From: Streptomyces sp. NBC_01255
Lineage (GTDB): Bacteria > Actinomycetota > Actinomycetes > Streptomycetales > Streptomycetaceae
Direction of reading: 5' to 3'
NCBI RefSeq assembly: GCF_036226445.1
Contig: NZ_CP108474.1
Location: 2,170,001-2,234,000, forward strand
Length of the DNA stretch: 64,000 nt
This document shows, piece by piece, positions 31,308 to 40,921 of the stretch (positions within the stretch are counted from its first letter, which is position 1; each line of letters begins with the position of its first letter). The notes under the pieces were generated by a model, which did no database searches, had not been told where the DNA came from, and saw only the letters and a program-made list of their open reading frames with translations. Both the position numbers and the translations under genes were made by a program.

Positions 31308-32060
31308 TCAGGCCTCCGGGTGGCTCTGCGCGGCGGCGGCCGCCTTGCGCTCCTTCTCGGCGCGCTCCTCGGCCTCCATCTCGGCGAAGACGTCGATCGG
31401 CGGCGGCGCCTTCGCGAGGAACATCCAGGTGAGGTAGACCGCGAGCAGGAACGGCGGGATCTTCAGGGCGACGAGGACCCAGCCGAACTTGGTGGTGTCG
31501 GCCCACCAGTACATGGGGAAGAGGATCGCGCACTTGGCGAGCAGGATGAAACCCCAGGCCAGGCTGGCCTTCGCGTAGGCCTTCTTGCGGCCGGGGTTGC
31601 GGGTGCGCCAGGAGAGGTTCTCCTTGAACACCGGGCCGAGGATCAGGCCGATCAGCGGGACGCCCGCGACCGTGGTGATGATGTACGCGAGGGCGAGGCC
31701 CAGCGTGTAGAGCATGCCCGGCAGGTAGAAGTCCTTGGCGTTGCCCGTCATCATCGCGAAGACGACACCGAAGGCGACACCGAAGACGCCGCTGAAGGCG
31801 TGCTTGACGGTGTCGCGGCGGATCAGCCGGACGGCGACCAGGACCAGCGAGACCGCGAGCGCGGCGATCGCCGAGATGTGCAGGTCCTTGTTGATCGTGA
31901 AGATCGTGACGAACAGCAGGCCGGGCACGACCGTCTCGATCATGCCCCGCAGGCCGCCGAAGGCCTCGAACAGCGCGGCCTCGGTGACCTCCTTCGAGGC
32001 CTGGGCGTCCTGCGGGGCCTGGGCGCCCTGATCCGTGGTCGGCTTGTCGAGGGACGTCAC
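31308..32060 (-). CDS. DUF3159 integral membrane protein
   Basis: A 250-residue membrane protein with about six hydrophobic helices, for example MIETVVPGLLFVTIFTI, ALAVSLVLVAVRLI, LGLALAYIITTVAGVPLIGLILG and WGFILLAKCAILFPMYWW. The N-terminus is a hydrophilic stretch rich in Asp, Gln and Ala and the C-terminus is charged (EMEAEERAEKERKAAAAAQ). It starts at GTG 3 bases after the OB-fold gene. It corresponds by position to Rv2693c. Its function is unknown; conserved linkage with TrkA-type genes suggests a role near ion homeostasis. Confidence 0.82.
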   Translation of the reverse strand: MTSLDKPTTDQGAQAPQDAQASKEVTEAALFEAFGGLRGMIETVVPGLLFVTIFTINKDLHISAIAALAVSLVLVAVRLIRRDTVKHAFSGVFGVAFGVVFAMMTGNAKDFYLPGMLYTLGLALAYIITTVAGVPLIGLILGPVFKENLSWRTRNPGRKKAYAKASLAWGFILLAKCAILFPMYWWADTTKFGWVLVALKIPPFLLAVYLTWMFLAKAPPPIDVFAEMEAEERAEKERKAAAAAQSHPEA

Positions 32061-32063
32061 CGG

Positions 32064-32462
32064 CTACTCCTGTCCGAGCGGTCGGAGCTCGTATTTGGGG
32101 TTGAAGAGGACCCGTCGGCCGTGGCTCATGGAGATCCGGCCGGAGGCGATCAGCTTGCGGCCCGGTTCGATGCCCACGATGGAGCGGCGGCCCAGCCAGA
32201 CGACGTCCAGCGGTGCCGTGCCGTCGAAGAGCTCGGCCTCCAGCGCGGGCACACCGGCCCTGGGACGCAGCGTGACCGTGCGCAAGGTACCAGTCACCTT
32301 GACTATCTGGCGGTCGGAGCAGTCACAGATGCGGGTGCACCCCGTGGCCTCGGCGTCCTCCTGGAGCTCCTCCGACTCCAGGTCCTCCGGGGTGGAGGAG
32401 AGCCGGTCGAGCATCCGGCGGAACCTACCGGCCGGCTTCTCTGTACGCGGTGCAGCACTCAT
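32064..32462 (-). CDS. OB-fold nucleic-acid-binding-domain protein
   Basis: A 132-residue protein. The N-terminal 35 residues are charged and probably flexible. From residue 45 the sequence alternates as an OB-fold beta-barrel (IVKVTGTLRTVTLRPR, LEAELFDGTAPLDVVWLGRR, GRKLIASGRISMSHGRRVLFN). It resembles the tRNA-anticodon-type OB domain and corresponds by position to Rv2694c. It is probably co-transcribed with the DUF3159 gene. Confidence 0.8.
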   Translation of the reverse strand: MSAAPRTEKPAGRFRRMLDRLSSTPEDLESEELQEDAEATGCTRICDCSDRQIVKVTGTLRTVTLRPRAGVPALEAELFDGTAPLDVVWLGRRSIVGIEPGRKLIASGRISMSHGRRVLFNPKYELRPLGQE

Positions 32463-32520
32463 ACAGAAAGCGTACCGGCCTCCACTGCCACCAGGACCGG
32501 CTGTACACACGACGTTCGCT

Positions 32521-33207
<687 letters not shown>

Positions 33208-33331
33208 GGAGGGGGACCTACCTTCTTCGGTGCCCGTTGCGGGCGGCTTGGGTGAGTGGGGTGACTCTTGCTGATGTGTACGAGAGCGGGCGCGGTACGC
33301 GAGCGCACGCGGGACGAAAGCCGCCGCCCGC

Positions 33332-35878
33332 TCAGCTCACGGCATGCGCCGGAAGCTCCACGGCCGGATCCGGGGGCCCGCCCTGCACGGCCCTGAGGGT
33401 GAGCACCATGGTCAGCCCGCCGCCCGGGGTGTCCTCGGCGGCGAGGGTGCCGCCCATGGCCTCGACGAAGCCGCGGGCGACCGCGAGGCCGAGCCCGACA
33501 CCGGCGCCGCGGGGGGCGTCGCCGAAGCGCTGGAACGGCTCGAAGATGCCGTCCTTGCTCTCGTCGGGCACTCCGGGGCCGTGGTCCACGACGCGCAGTT
33601 CGACGCGTTCTCCCAGGGTGCTGGCCGCGACCCAGACGGGTTCGCCGTCGGGGCTGTACTTCACGGCGTTCTCGACGATGTTGGCGACGGCCCGCTCCAA
33701 CAGGCCCTTGTCGACCTCGACCATCGGCAGCGTCTCGGGGATGTCGAGTTCGGCGCTGCCGTCGGGCACTCCCCCAAGGGCCATCGGCACGACCTCGTCG
33801 AGGTCCACGACGCGGATCAGCGGCGTGACGGTCCCGGTCTGGAGGCGGGACATGTCGAGGAGGTTGCCGACGAGGTGGTCGAGCCGGTCGGCGCCCGCCT
33901 CGATGCCTTCGAGGAGTTCGGCGCGGTCCTCCTCGGACCATTCGACGTCGTCGGAGCGGAGGGAGGAGACGGAGGCCTTGATGCTCGCGAGCGGGGTCCG
34001 CAGGTCGTGGCTGACGGCGGCGAGCAGGGACGTACGGATCTTGTTGCCCTCGGCCTGCTTCCTGGCCTCCTCGGCCTCGCCGACGAGCCGCTGCCGGTCC
34101 AGGACGACCGCCGCCTGCGCGGCGAAGGCACCGAGGACGCGCCGGTCCTCGGCGGGCAGGACCCGGCCGGTCAGCGCCAGCGCCAAGCGGTCGCCGACCG
34201 GCATGTCCACGTCCGCGTCCTCCGGCCGTGCGACCGGGTGGGGGCCCACGCTCGCCGCCCGGGTCCAGGGCTCGACCTCGTCCGCCCGCTCCAGCAGGGT
34301 CACCGACTCCATCGAGAAGGTCTCGCGGACCCGTTCGAGGAGTGCGTCCAGGCTGGTCTCGCCGCGCAGCACGCTGCCCGCGAGGTACGAGAGCACCTCG
34401 GACTCGGCGCGGAGCCGGGCCGCCTGGTGGGTGCGCCGGGCCGCCAGGTCCACCACCGAGGCGACGGCCATCGCGACGCCGAGGAAGACGGCGAGGGCGA
34501 CGATGTTCTTGGGGTCGGCGATGGTGATCCGGTGGACGGGCGGGGTGAAGAACCAGTTCAGGAGGAAGGAGCCGACCGCCGCCGACGCGAGCGCGGGCAG
34601 GAACCCGCCGAGCATCGCGGCGGCGACGGTCAGCGCGAGGAACAGCAGCATGTCGTTGGCGAGGCCGAGGTCGGCGTCGACATGGGTGAGGAGCAGGGCC
34701 AGGGCTGCGGGTCCGCCGACGCCGACCAGCCAGCCGCCGAGGATCCGGGACCGGCCGAGCCGCGCCCCGCGCGCGACGGGCAGCCCCCGCCCCTTGGCGA
34801 CCTCGCTGTGGGTGACGATGTGGACGTCGAGGTCGGGACCGGACTCGCGGGCCACGGTCTGGCCGACGCCGGGGCCGAACACGTACTGCCAGGTGCGGCG
34901 GCGGCTGGAGCCGAGGACGATCTGGGACGCGTTGACCCCGCGGGCGAACTCCAGGAGCGCGGAGGGAACGTCGTCGCCGATGACGTGGTGGAACGTTCCG
35001 CCGAGGTCCTCGACGAGGGTCCGCTGGACGGCCAGTTCCTTCGGCGAGGCGGCGGTGAGGCCGTCGCTGCGGGCGATGTACACGGCGAGGACCTCGCCGC
35101 CCGCGCCCTTCTCGGCCAGCCGGGTGGCCCGCCGTATGAGCGTGCGGCCCTCGGGGCCGCCGGTCAGGCCCACGACGATGCGCTCACGGGCCTGCCAGGT
35201 GGAGCGGATGTTGTGCTCGCCGCGGTACTGCTGGAGGTACTCGTCGACCCGGTCGGCCGTCCACAGCAGCGCGAGCTCGCGCAGGGCGGTGAGGTTGCCG
35301 GGGCGGAAGTAGTTGGAGAGGGCCGCGTCGACCTTGTCGGACGTGTAGATGTTGCCGTGGGCCATGCGGCGGCGCAGGGCCTGGGGCGACATGTCGACCA
35401 GTTCGATCTGGTCGGCGCGGCGGACGATCTCGTCGGGGACGGTCTCGCGCTGCCGTACCCCGGTGATCGACTCGACGACGTCGCCCAGCGACTCCAGGTG
35501 CTGGATGTTGACCGTCGACACGACGTCGATTCCGGCCGCGAGGAGCTCGGCGACGTCCTGCCAGCGCTTGGGGTTCCGGGAGCCGGGGACGTTCGTGTGG
35601 GCGAGCTCGTCGACGAGGGCGACGGCCGGCTTCCTGGCCAGGACCGCGTCGACGTCCATCTCGGTGAAGGTGGCGCCCCGGTAGTCCAGGGTCCGGCGCG
35701 GGACCTGCTCCAGGCCGTGCAGCATCACCTCCGTACGCGGCCGTCCGTGGTGCTCCACGAAGGCGACGACGCAGTCCGTACCGCGCTCGATGCGGCGGTG
35801 TCCCTCGGAGAGCATCGCGTACGTCTTGCCGACGCCCGGCGCAGCGCCGAGGTAGATCCGAAGCTTGCCGCGTCCCAT
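33332..35878 (-). CDS. kdpD: KdpD-type sensor histidine kinase
   Basis: An 848-residue KdpD. Order: an N-terminal KdpD sensory domain with P-loop GAAPGVGKTYAM (about 10-215), a universal-stress-like domain (about 220-350), four closely spaced membrane helices (about 385-490), a GAF-like region, the H-box AAVSHDLRTPLASI and an ATPase domain with NIVENAVKYSPDG and GLGLAVARGF. This is full length. The start is the ATG at MGRGKLRIYLG; upstream in-frame sequence is unrelated. It senses K+ and osmotic status and phosphorylates the adjacent regulator. Confidence 0.92.
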   Translation of the reverse strand: MGRGKLRIYLGAAPGVGKTYAMLSEGHRRIERGTDCVVAFVEHHGRPRTEVMLHGLEQVPRRTLDYRGATFTEMDVDAVLARKPAVALVDELAHTNVPGSRNPKRWQDVAELLAAGIDVVSTVNIQHLESLGDVVESITGVRQRETVPDEIVRRADQIELVDMSPQALRRRMAHGNIYTSDKVDAALSNYFRPGNLTALRELALLWTADRVDEYLQQYRGEHNIRSTWQARERIVVGLTGGPEGRTLIRRATRLAEKGAGGEVLAVYIARSDGLTAASPKELAVQRTLVEDLGGTFHHVIGDDVPSALLEFARGVNASQIVLGSSRRRTWQYVFGPGVGQTVARESGPDLDVHIVTHSEVAKGRGLPVARGARLGRSRILGGWLVGVGGPAALALLLTHVDADLGLANDMLLFLALTVAAAMLGGFLPALASAAVGSFLLNWFFTPPVHRITIADPKNIVALAVFLGVAMAVASVVDLAARRTHQAARLRAESEVLSYLAGSVLRGETSLDALLERVRETFSMESVTLLERADEVEPWTRAASVGPHPVARPEDADVDMPVGDRLALALTGRVLPAEDRRVLGAFAAQAAVVLDRQRLVGEAEEARKQAEGNKIRTSLLAAVSHDLRTPLASIKASVSSLRSDDVEWSEEDRAELLEGIEAGADRLDHLVGNLLDMSRLQTGTVTPLIRVVDLDEVVPMALGGVPDGSAELDIPETLPMVEVDKGLLERAVANIVENAVKYSPDGEPVWVAASTLGERVELRVVDHGPGVPDESKDGIFEPFQRFGDAPRGAGVGLGLAVARGFVEAMGGTLAAEDTPGGGLTMVLTLRAVQGGPPDPAVELPAHAVS

Positions 35879-36002
35879 GGCACGACCATACGTCCAGCCA
35901 ATCGGACATTCCGCACGCGAGCGGAGCCCGCGGTGCGGTATTGACGTGATTCTGATGTCGGGACGGCTGTCGGGGCGGCACCGCAGGAAACCGCCCCGGC
36001 CC

Positions 36003-36731
36003 TCAGTGCTCGATGATCTCGCCGTCGCTGAGCTCCAGGACCCGGTCCGCCAGGCCAAGGAGCTGGGGGTCGTGCGTGGCGACCAGGGCCGTGCAGCCCT
36101 CGCTGCGCACCACCGCGCGCAGCAGCTCCATGACGGCGAGCCCGGTCTCCGCGTCCAGCTGGCCGGTCGGCTCGTCGGCGATCAGCAGGGCCGGCTTGTT
36201 GGCGAGGGCGCGGGCGATGGCGACCCGCTGCTGCTGGCCGCCGGAGAGCTCGCCGGGTCGCTGGGCCGCGTGGTCGGCGAGGCCCACGAGGGAGAGCATC
36301 AGCGCGACCCGCTCCTCGCGCTCCTTCGGGTCGGCCTTCCGCAGCCGGAGGGGCACGCCGACGTTCTCGGCGGCGGAGAGGATCGGGAGCAGCCCGAAGG
36401 ACTGGAAGATGAAGCCGATCCGGTCGCGGCGCAGCTCCAGCAGCCCGTTCTCGCCGAGCGTGGAGAGGTCGGTGCCGTCGATGACGATCCGGCCCCCGTC
36501 GGCGCTGTCGAGTCCGCCCACGAGGTTGAGCAGGGTCGTCTTGCCGGAGCCCGAGCGGCCCTTGAGGGCGACGAGCTCGCCGCGCGGGATGTCGAAGGAG
36601 ACCCCGCGCAGGGCGTGGACCGCGGCCTCGCCCGTGCCGTACGAACGCCGGAGGCCCTCGACCCGGACCATCGGCAGGCCGGCCGGGTCCTCGGCGACGG
36701 CCGTTGCGGACCGCGTGCTGCTCTCACTCAC
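36003..36731 (-). CDS. ABC transporter ATP-binding protein (LolD/MacB type), orphan
   Basis: A 242-residue ATPase: Walker A GRSGSGKTT, Q-loop IGFIFQSFGLLP, signature LSGGQQQRVAIARAL, Walker B ALLIADEPTG and H-loop ATHDP. The sequence around FQSFGLLP and LDAETGLAVMELL matches the MacB/LolD/FtsE class, which pairs with FtsX-like permeases. No permease gene is adjacent, so the partner is elsewhere or lost. I choose the GTG at 36731 because a GGAGGGG site precedes it; the ATG at 36755 lies across that site. Confidence 0.85.
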   Translation of the reverse strand: MSESSTRSATAVAEDPAGLPMVRVEGLRRSYGTGEAAVHALRGVSFDIPRGELVALKGRSGSGKTTLLNLVGGLDSADGGRIVIDGTDLSTLGENGLLELRRDRIGFIFQSFGLLPILSAAENVGVPLRLRKADPKEREERVALMLSLVGLADHAAQRPGELSGGQQQRVAIARALANKPALLIADEPTGQLDAETGLAVMELLRAVVRSEGCTALVATHDPQLLGLADRVLELSDGEIIEH

Positions 36732-36755
36732 CGTGTGCTCCCCCTCCTCGAACAT

Positions 36756-36931
36756 GTGCGCCCGCCAGTATGGTCCGCCGCCGGATCCCAGGGCCAGAGC
36801 CCGCGACCGTACTGGGGGGTGTCCTGCCGATCAAGCCGGACACCCCCCGGGGCCTGTCCGACCCTGATCCGCCGGGCAGGCCCGGACCCCGGCCATGATC
36901 CGCCGGGCAGGCCCTAGGGGAAAACGGCCGG
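36756..36931. other. Intergenic region containing a 19-bp direct repeat
   Basis: TGATCCGCCGGGCAGGCCC occurs at 36865-36883 and again at 36896-36914, 31 bases apart. The repeats lie upstream of the orphan ABC ATPase gene and just beyond the DUF3710 terminator. Possible regulatory repeat or duplication scar. Confidence 0.6.
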
Positions 36932-36970
36932 TGGGCCGCTCCCCGTACATCGCGTACGGGGAGCGGCCCA
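36932..36970 (-). terminator. Terminator of the DUF3710/dut operon
   Basis: A perfect 17-bp stem (TGGGCCGCTCCCCGTAC at 36932-36948 with 36954-36970) and a 5-base loop, 22 bases beyond the stop of the DUF3710 gene on the minus strand. Confidence 0.9.
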
Positions 36971-36992
36971 CCGCTCGTGTCTCGATCGCGGC

Positions 36993-37754
36993 TCAGCGGA
37001 TCTCGGTGACCTCCGGGCCGCGCTGGAGCTGGCCCATGCCGCCGGAGAAGCGCGACTCCGCCTGCTCCTCCTGCTGGACACCGTCCGGCACCATCTGCGC
37101 GTCGTTCGGCAGCTTGAGGACGATCGGGTCGCGCGGGGCCATCGGGCCCTCGCCGCGGACGACCACGGTGTCCCGCACGATCTGCTCCAGGAGCCCGGCC
37201 GCGTCCGGCTGCACCGCGCCCTGCCCGGAGATCACTCCGCGCAGGAACCAGCGGGGTCCGTCGACGCCCACGAAGCGCACGAGCTGCACGCCGCGGTTGC
37301 CGTCGGGCAGCTGTACGGGGACCTGGGCCCGCAGCTCCCAGCCGAGGGGGCCCTCGACCTCGTCGATGACACCGCCCTGCTGGATGATGCCCGTGGCGAT
37401 CTCGTCACGGACCTCGCCCCAGATGCCCTCGTTCTTGGGGGCGGCGAAGGCCTGCAGCTGCACGGCGCTGTCGCGCAGCACGACGGTGGCCGCGACGATC
37501 GCGTCGCCCGCCACCTCGACCCGCAGCTCCATGCCCTCGACTCCGGGCACGAAAACGCCCCCGAGGTCGACGCGGCCGTCCTCCGGCGTGGTGACCTCGG
37601 AGAGGTCCCACGGTCCGTCGGGCCGGGGCGCCGGCGGAAGGTTCACCCGACGCGGCGCGTCGGCCGATTCGTCGGTGCCGACCTCGTCGACGACCTGCTC
37701 GGCCTCGCCCGCTGCGTCCTCAGCGGCACCGCTCTTCTTGCGACGTCCGAACAC
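36993..37754 (-). CDS. DUF3710 domain-containing protein
   Basis: A 253-residue soluble protein starting MFGRRKKSGAAED at GTG, with a GGAAGGA site. It has an acidic N-terminal linker, then the conserved DUF3710 region (GPWDLSEVTTPEDGRVDLGGVFVP onward) with EGIWGEVRDEIA and PRWFLRGVI. It is conserved in actinobacteria immediately after dut, matching Rv2696c by position. Its function is unknown. Its start lies next to the dut stop, so the two are one operon. Confidence 0.85.
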   Translation of the reverse strand: MFGRRKKSGAAEDAAGEAEQVVDEVGTDESADAPRRVNLPPAPRPDGPWDLSEVTTPEDGRVDLGGVFVPGVEGMELRVEVAGDAIVAATVVLRDSAVQLQAFAAPKNEGIWGEVRDEIATGIIQQGGVIDEVEGPLGWELRAQVPVQLPDGNRGVQLVRFVGVDGPRWFLRGVISGQGAVQPDAAGLLEQIVRDTVVVRGEGPMAPRDPIVLKLPNDAQMVPDGVQQEEQAESRFSGGMGQLQRGPEVTEIR

Positions 37755-37755
37755 G

Positions 37756-38268
37756 TCACTGTCCTTCCCGGTCGGATACGACCGAAGCGTATCGATTCCC
37801 ACCCGTTGAGCCGTCCACGGCGGCATGGCCGCCGGTGGACCCGAAGCCCCCCTCGGCCCGCGCCGAGCCGGGAAGCTCCGCCACCTCGTGGAAGCGAACC
37901 TTCTCGACCTGCTGGACGACCAGTTGGGCAATCCGGTCGAACCGCTCGAACCGCACGCTCTCGCGCGGGTCGAGATTGACCACGATCACTTTGATCTCTC
38001 CACGGTACCCGGCATCCACCGTCCCCGGGGCATTCACGAGGGCGACTCCGCAGCGGGCGGCCAGGCCGGAGCGCGGGTGCACGAAGGCCGCGTACCCGTC
38101 CGGCAGCGCGATGGAGACGCCGGTGGGCAGCACGGCGCGCTCCCCGGGGGCGAGGACGGCGGCCTCGGTGGTCACGAGGTCGGCGCCGGCGTCGCCGGGG
38201 TGCCCGTAGGCCGGGATCGGCACCTCCGGGTCCACTCGCCGGATCAGTACGTCGACAGGGTTGCGCAT
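37756..38268 (-). CDS. dut: Deoxyuridine 5'-triphosphate nucleotidohydrolase (dUTPase)
   Basis: A 170-residue homotrimeric dUTPase. Motif 1 is PGDAGADL, motif 2 HPRSGLAARCG, motif 3 GTVDAGYRGE, motif 4 RFDRIAQLVV, and the C-terminal phosphate-lid motif 5 is EGGFGSTGG. All five motifs are present, so the enzyme should be active. It removes dUTP and supplies dUMP. The ATG overlaps the stop of the upstream thioesterase gene by one base. Confidence 0.95.
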   Translation of the reverse strand: MRNPVDVLIRRVDPEVPIPAYGHPGDAGADLVTTEAAVLAPGERAVLPTGVSIALPDGYAAFVHPRSGLAARCGVALVNAPGTVDAGYRGEIKVIVVNLDPRESVRFERFDRIAQLVVQQVEKVRFHEVAELPGSARAEGGFGSTGGHAAVDGSTGGNRYASVVSDREGQ

Positions 38269-38852
38269 CAGGGGTTCACCTCGAAGGCGCGGGCGCGCCG
38301 GACCTGGTCGGGGTCGGACATGGCTGCCTGGATCTCCTCCGGGCGGCCGTTGTCGATGAAATGGTCGACCTTGACCTCTATGAAGAGTGCCTCGGCGCGG
38401 ACGGCGACGGGGCCCTCGGGCCCGCCGATCCGGCCGACGGCGGTCGAGAAGATCTTGCGGCCGTGTACGGCGGTGACCGCGGCCTCCAGGTGGAGCACGG
38501 TGCCGACCGGGACGGGCCGGGCGAAGTCGGTCTCCAGTCTGCCGGTCACGGCGATGACCCGCAGCAGCCAGTTCAGGGAGCCGAGGGTCTCGTCGAGCGC
38601 GGTGGCGAGGACGCCGCCGTGCGCGAGGCCGGGGGCGCCCTGGTGGTCGGGGGTCACCGTGAACTCGGCGGTGACGGTCACGCCCTCGCCCGCCCGCGCC
38701 TCCAGGTGCAGGCCGTGGGGCTGCCCGCCGCCGCACCCGAAGCAGTACGCGTAGTGCGAACCGAGCAGCTCGCCGGGGGCCGGGGCGTCGGGGTGGCGTA
38801 CCGGCGGTATGGCGTCGGCCGGCGGGGTGAGGGCGGCAGATGTTGCAGTCAC
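38268..38852 (-). CDS. PaaI-type hotdog-fold thioesterase
   Basis: A 194-residue hotdog protein. It has an HYAYCFGCG segment with two cysteines near residue 45, AHGGVLATALDETLGSLNWL for the central helix, and DFARPVPVGTVLHLEA. It starts at GTG; the frame extends further upstream but into the divergent DUF3093 gene. It is the first gene of a unit leading to dut and DUF3710. Substrate unknown. Confidence 0.8.
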   Translation of the reverse strand: MTATSAALTPPADAIPPVRHPDAPAPGELLGSHYAYCFGCGGGQPHGLHLEARAGEGVTVTAEFTVTPDHQGAPGLAHGGVLATALDETLGSLNWLLRVIAVTGRLETDFARPVPVGTVLHLEAAVTAVHGRKIFSTAVGRIGGPEGPVAVRAEALFIEVKVDHFIDNGRPEEIQAAMSDPDQVRRARAFEVNP

Positions 38853-38910
38853 AGGCGCAGACCTTACCCGCGCGGCCGGGCGCGGGTCGCGCCGTGCCAA
38901 GCTTGGACGC

Positions 38911-39477
38911 ATGCAGCCTTCCGTGCCGTCCCCCGCCCCCTCCTCCGAGCCTTCGCCCGTGCCGTCCGCCGAGTCGCCCACCGGGACGCCCGTCGCGTCT
39001 TCCCCGGTGACGGCCTCGGCGGCGACCGCGCCACGCTTCGACGAGCGGCTGACGGCGCCCCGCTCGTGGTGGGTCATCGCGGGCCTGCTCGGCGTCTCCG
39101 GCGGCCTGGTCATGTTCCCGCTGGGGAACGTCCCGATGCTGGGCGGTCTGATCGTGGCGGCGGTGCTCGCCGGCGCGGCGGTCTCCTCGTACGGCTCCGC
39201 CCGGGTCCGGGTGGTCGCCGGTTCACTGGTGGCGGGCGACGCGCGGATCCCGGTCTCGGCGCTCGGGGCGGCCGAGGTGCTGGACGCGGAGGAGGCGCGC
39301 GCCTGGCGCACCTACAAGGCCGACCCGCGCGCCTTCATGCTGATGCGCAGCTATGTGCCGCGGGCGGTACGGGTCGAGGTCACGGACGCGGCAGACCCGA
39401 CGCCCTACGTGTACCTGTCCAGCCGCGAGCCGGAGGCCCTGGTGGCCGCCCTGGAGTCCGTACGCGCCGAGGCCTGA
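38911..39477 (+). CDS. DUF3093 membrane protein
   Basis: A 188-residue protein. The N-terminal 40 residues are a Ser/Pro-rich disordered stretch, then FDERLTAPRSWW and two membrane helices (WVIAGLLGVSGGLVMFPLG, LGGLIVAAVLAGAAVSSYG) precede a soluble domain (VRVVAGSLVAGDARIPVSALG... YVPRAVRVEV... PYVYLSSREPEALVAAL). This is the DUF3093 layout, and the position matches Rv2698. The ATG at 38911 is used; the Ser/Pro-rich start leaves some uncertainty. Confidence 0.83.
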   Translation: MQPSVPSPAPSSEPSPVPSAESPTGTPVASSPVTASAATAPRFDERLTAPRSWWVIAGLLGVSGGLVMFPLGNVPMLGGLIVAAVLAGAAVSSYGSARVRVVAGSLVAGDARIPVSALGAAEVLDAEEARAWRTYKADPRAFMLMRSYVPRAVRVEVTDAADPTPYVYLSSREPEALVAALESVRAEA

Positions 39478-39498
39478 CCCCGCGCCGCCGCGCCGGGC

Positions 39499-39525
39499 GG
39501 CCGGGTCTCCTCGTCCGGCCCGGCC
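39499..39525. terminator. Hairpin between converging genes
   Basis: GGCCGGG (39499-39505) pairs with CCCGGCC (39519-39525) across 13 bases, between the DUF3093 gene and the converging gene at 39536. Confidence 0.55.
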
Positions 39526-39535
39526 AGGGGCACGG

Positions 39536-40612
39536 CTAGAAGCCGAGCTCCTTGGGGTTCTCGGGCTGGTCCAGTGGGGGCAGCCCGCGGAGGGCGTCCC
39601 AGGGGACCTGGCGGGCGCGCAGGTCCTTGCGGATGTGTGCGGCGAGCTTCTTGGTGTCGCGCCGGTTCATGACCGCTCCGACGGCGGCGCCGACCATGAA
39701 GGGCGTGAGGTTCGGCAGGTTGCGCACCATGCGCTTCATGATCTGCTGGCGCAGTTCGCGCTTGAGCTGACCTCCGAGCGCCGCGTTGACCGTGGTGGGC
39801 TTGGAGGGGTCGATGCCCCGCTCCTCGGCCCAGGAGGTCAGATAGGCCATCGAGCGCTGGGTGATCCGGCCCGGTGGGCGCAGTCCGTACACCTCGTGCA
39901 GTTCGGCGATGAGTTTGAGTTCCACGGCGGCGACGCCGGTGATCTCGGCCGCCAGTTCGGCCGGCATGGCCGGCGGTACGGGAAGCATGGCGGCGGCGCC
40001 GACGCCCGCGCCGACGGTCGAGCTCGCGTTCGCCGCGCCCGTGACGAGCTTGTCGGCGATCTGCTCGGGTCCGAGCCCGGGGAACTGTTTGCGCAGGGTC
40101 GCCAGGTCGCGGACCGGGATCCGCGGGGCGAGATCGATCAGCCGGTCGGCCAGATGACCGATGCCGGCCTTGGCGCTGTCGCCGCCGCGCTTCACGCCGT
40201 CCTTGACGCTCTGCGCGACGCCGCGCCGGACGGCGTCGATCCGGTCGCTGTCGATCTTGATCTTGTCGAGTTGTGCCCGCGCCGGGTTGGCCAGCCGCCT
40301 GACGGCGTCCAGACGCCCGTGGCGTGCTTCGCCACGGCCCTCGCTCAGCTCGGCGGGGAGCCGTGTCGCATCCGGCCCGGCGGCCGGTTCGACGCGCACA
40401 CCGGTCACCGCCTCGATGTCCGCGACGACGGCTTCGAGCGAGGCCGAAGGGCCCCGCTCGTCGTCACGCGCACCGAGGGAGGGCAGGGAAGCGGCCTGCT
40501 CGGCGTCAGGGGCCGTCTGGGCACCCTCCGCCGGGCTCATGCCGCCCTTGTACGTCTCCGAGCTCCCAGGGAGCCGGAGACGCCGCTTCCGGGACGGTGT
40601 CTCGCCTGCCAC
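39536..40612 (-). CDS. Conserved hypothetical protein, EcsC-like or Gly/Ala helical
   Basis: A protein of up to 358 residues. The N-terminal 100 residues are low in complexity. The remainder has helices such as DRIDAVRRGVAQSVKDGVKRGGDSAKAG, an Ala/Gly-rich hydrophobic stretch (ASSTVGAGVGAAAMLPVPPAMPAELAAEI) and NLTPFMVGAAVGAVMNRRDTKKLAAHIRKDL. This pattern, with a membrane-associated Gly-rich segment followed by NR-x-TK, recalls EcsC-like proteins, but I cannot confirm it. The start could be the GTG at 40612 or the ATG at 40540; neither has a strong ribosome site. Confidence 0.7.
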   Translation of the reverse strand: MAGETPSRKRRLRLPGSSETYKGGMSPAEGAQTAPDAEQAASLPSLGARDDERGPSASLEAVVADIEAVTGVRVEPAAGPDATRLPAELSEGRGEARHGRLDAVRRLANPARAQLDKIKIDSDRIDAVRRGVAQSVKDGVKRGGDSAKAGIGHLADRLIDLAPRIPVRDLATLRKQFPGLGPEQIADKLVTGAANASSTVGAGVGAAAMLPVPPAMPAELAAEITGVAAVELKLIAELHEVYGLRPPGRITQRSMAYLTSWAEERGIDPSKPTTVNAALGGQLKRELRQQIMKRMVRNLPNLTPFMVGAAVGAVMNRRDTKKLAAHIRKDLRARQVPWDALRGLPPLDQPENPKELGF

Positions 40613-40624
40613 GGCCGGGCGATC

Positions 40625-40921
40625 TCAGTCGCAGTCGCGGCAGATCGGCTGGCCGTTCTTCTCCCGGGCCAGCTGGCTGCGGTGGTGCACGAGGAAGCAG
40701 CTCATGCACGTGAACTCGTCGGCCTGCTTCGGCAGGACCCGGACGGCCAGCTCTTCGTTCGAGAGGTCCGCGCCGGGCAGTTCCAGGCCTTCGGCGGCCT
40801 CGAACTCGTCGACGTCGACGGTCGAGGTCGACTTGTCGTTCCGGCGGGCCTTCAGTTCTTCAAGGCTGTCCGAGTCGACGTCGTCGTCGGTCTTGCGTGG
40901 GGTGTCGTAATCCGTTGCCAT
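40625..40921 (-). CDS. DUF4193 protein (small zinc-ribbon-like)
   Basis: A 98-residue acidic protein. Its C-terminus carries CMSC and CRDC pairs (separated by VHHRSQLAREKNGQPI), which probably bind zinc. The middle EELKARRNDK and the acidic N-terminus are typical of DUF4193. It has a GGGGGAG ribosome site. It is conserved across actinobacteria at this position (Rv2699c). Function unknown; size and zinc ribbon suggest binding to nucleic acid or RNA polymerase. Confidence 0.87.
   Translation of the reverse strand: MATDYDTPRKTDDDVDSDSLEELKARRNDKSTSTVDVDEFEAAEGLELPGADLSNEELAVRVLPKQADEFTCMSCFLVHHRSQLAREKNGQPICRDCD

Noticed and set aside
33344..35944. An 866-codon plus-strand open frame opposite kdpD
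   Set aside because: It is a complementary-frame artefact of high-GC kdpD; no family-like sequence and no ribosome site.
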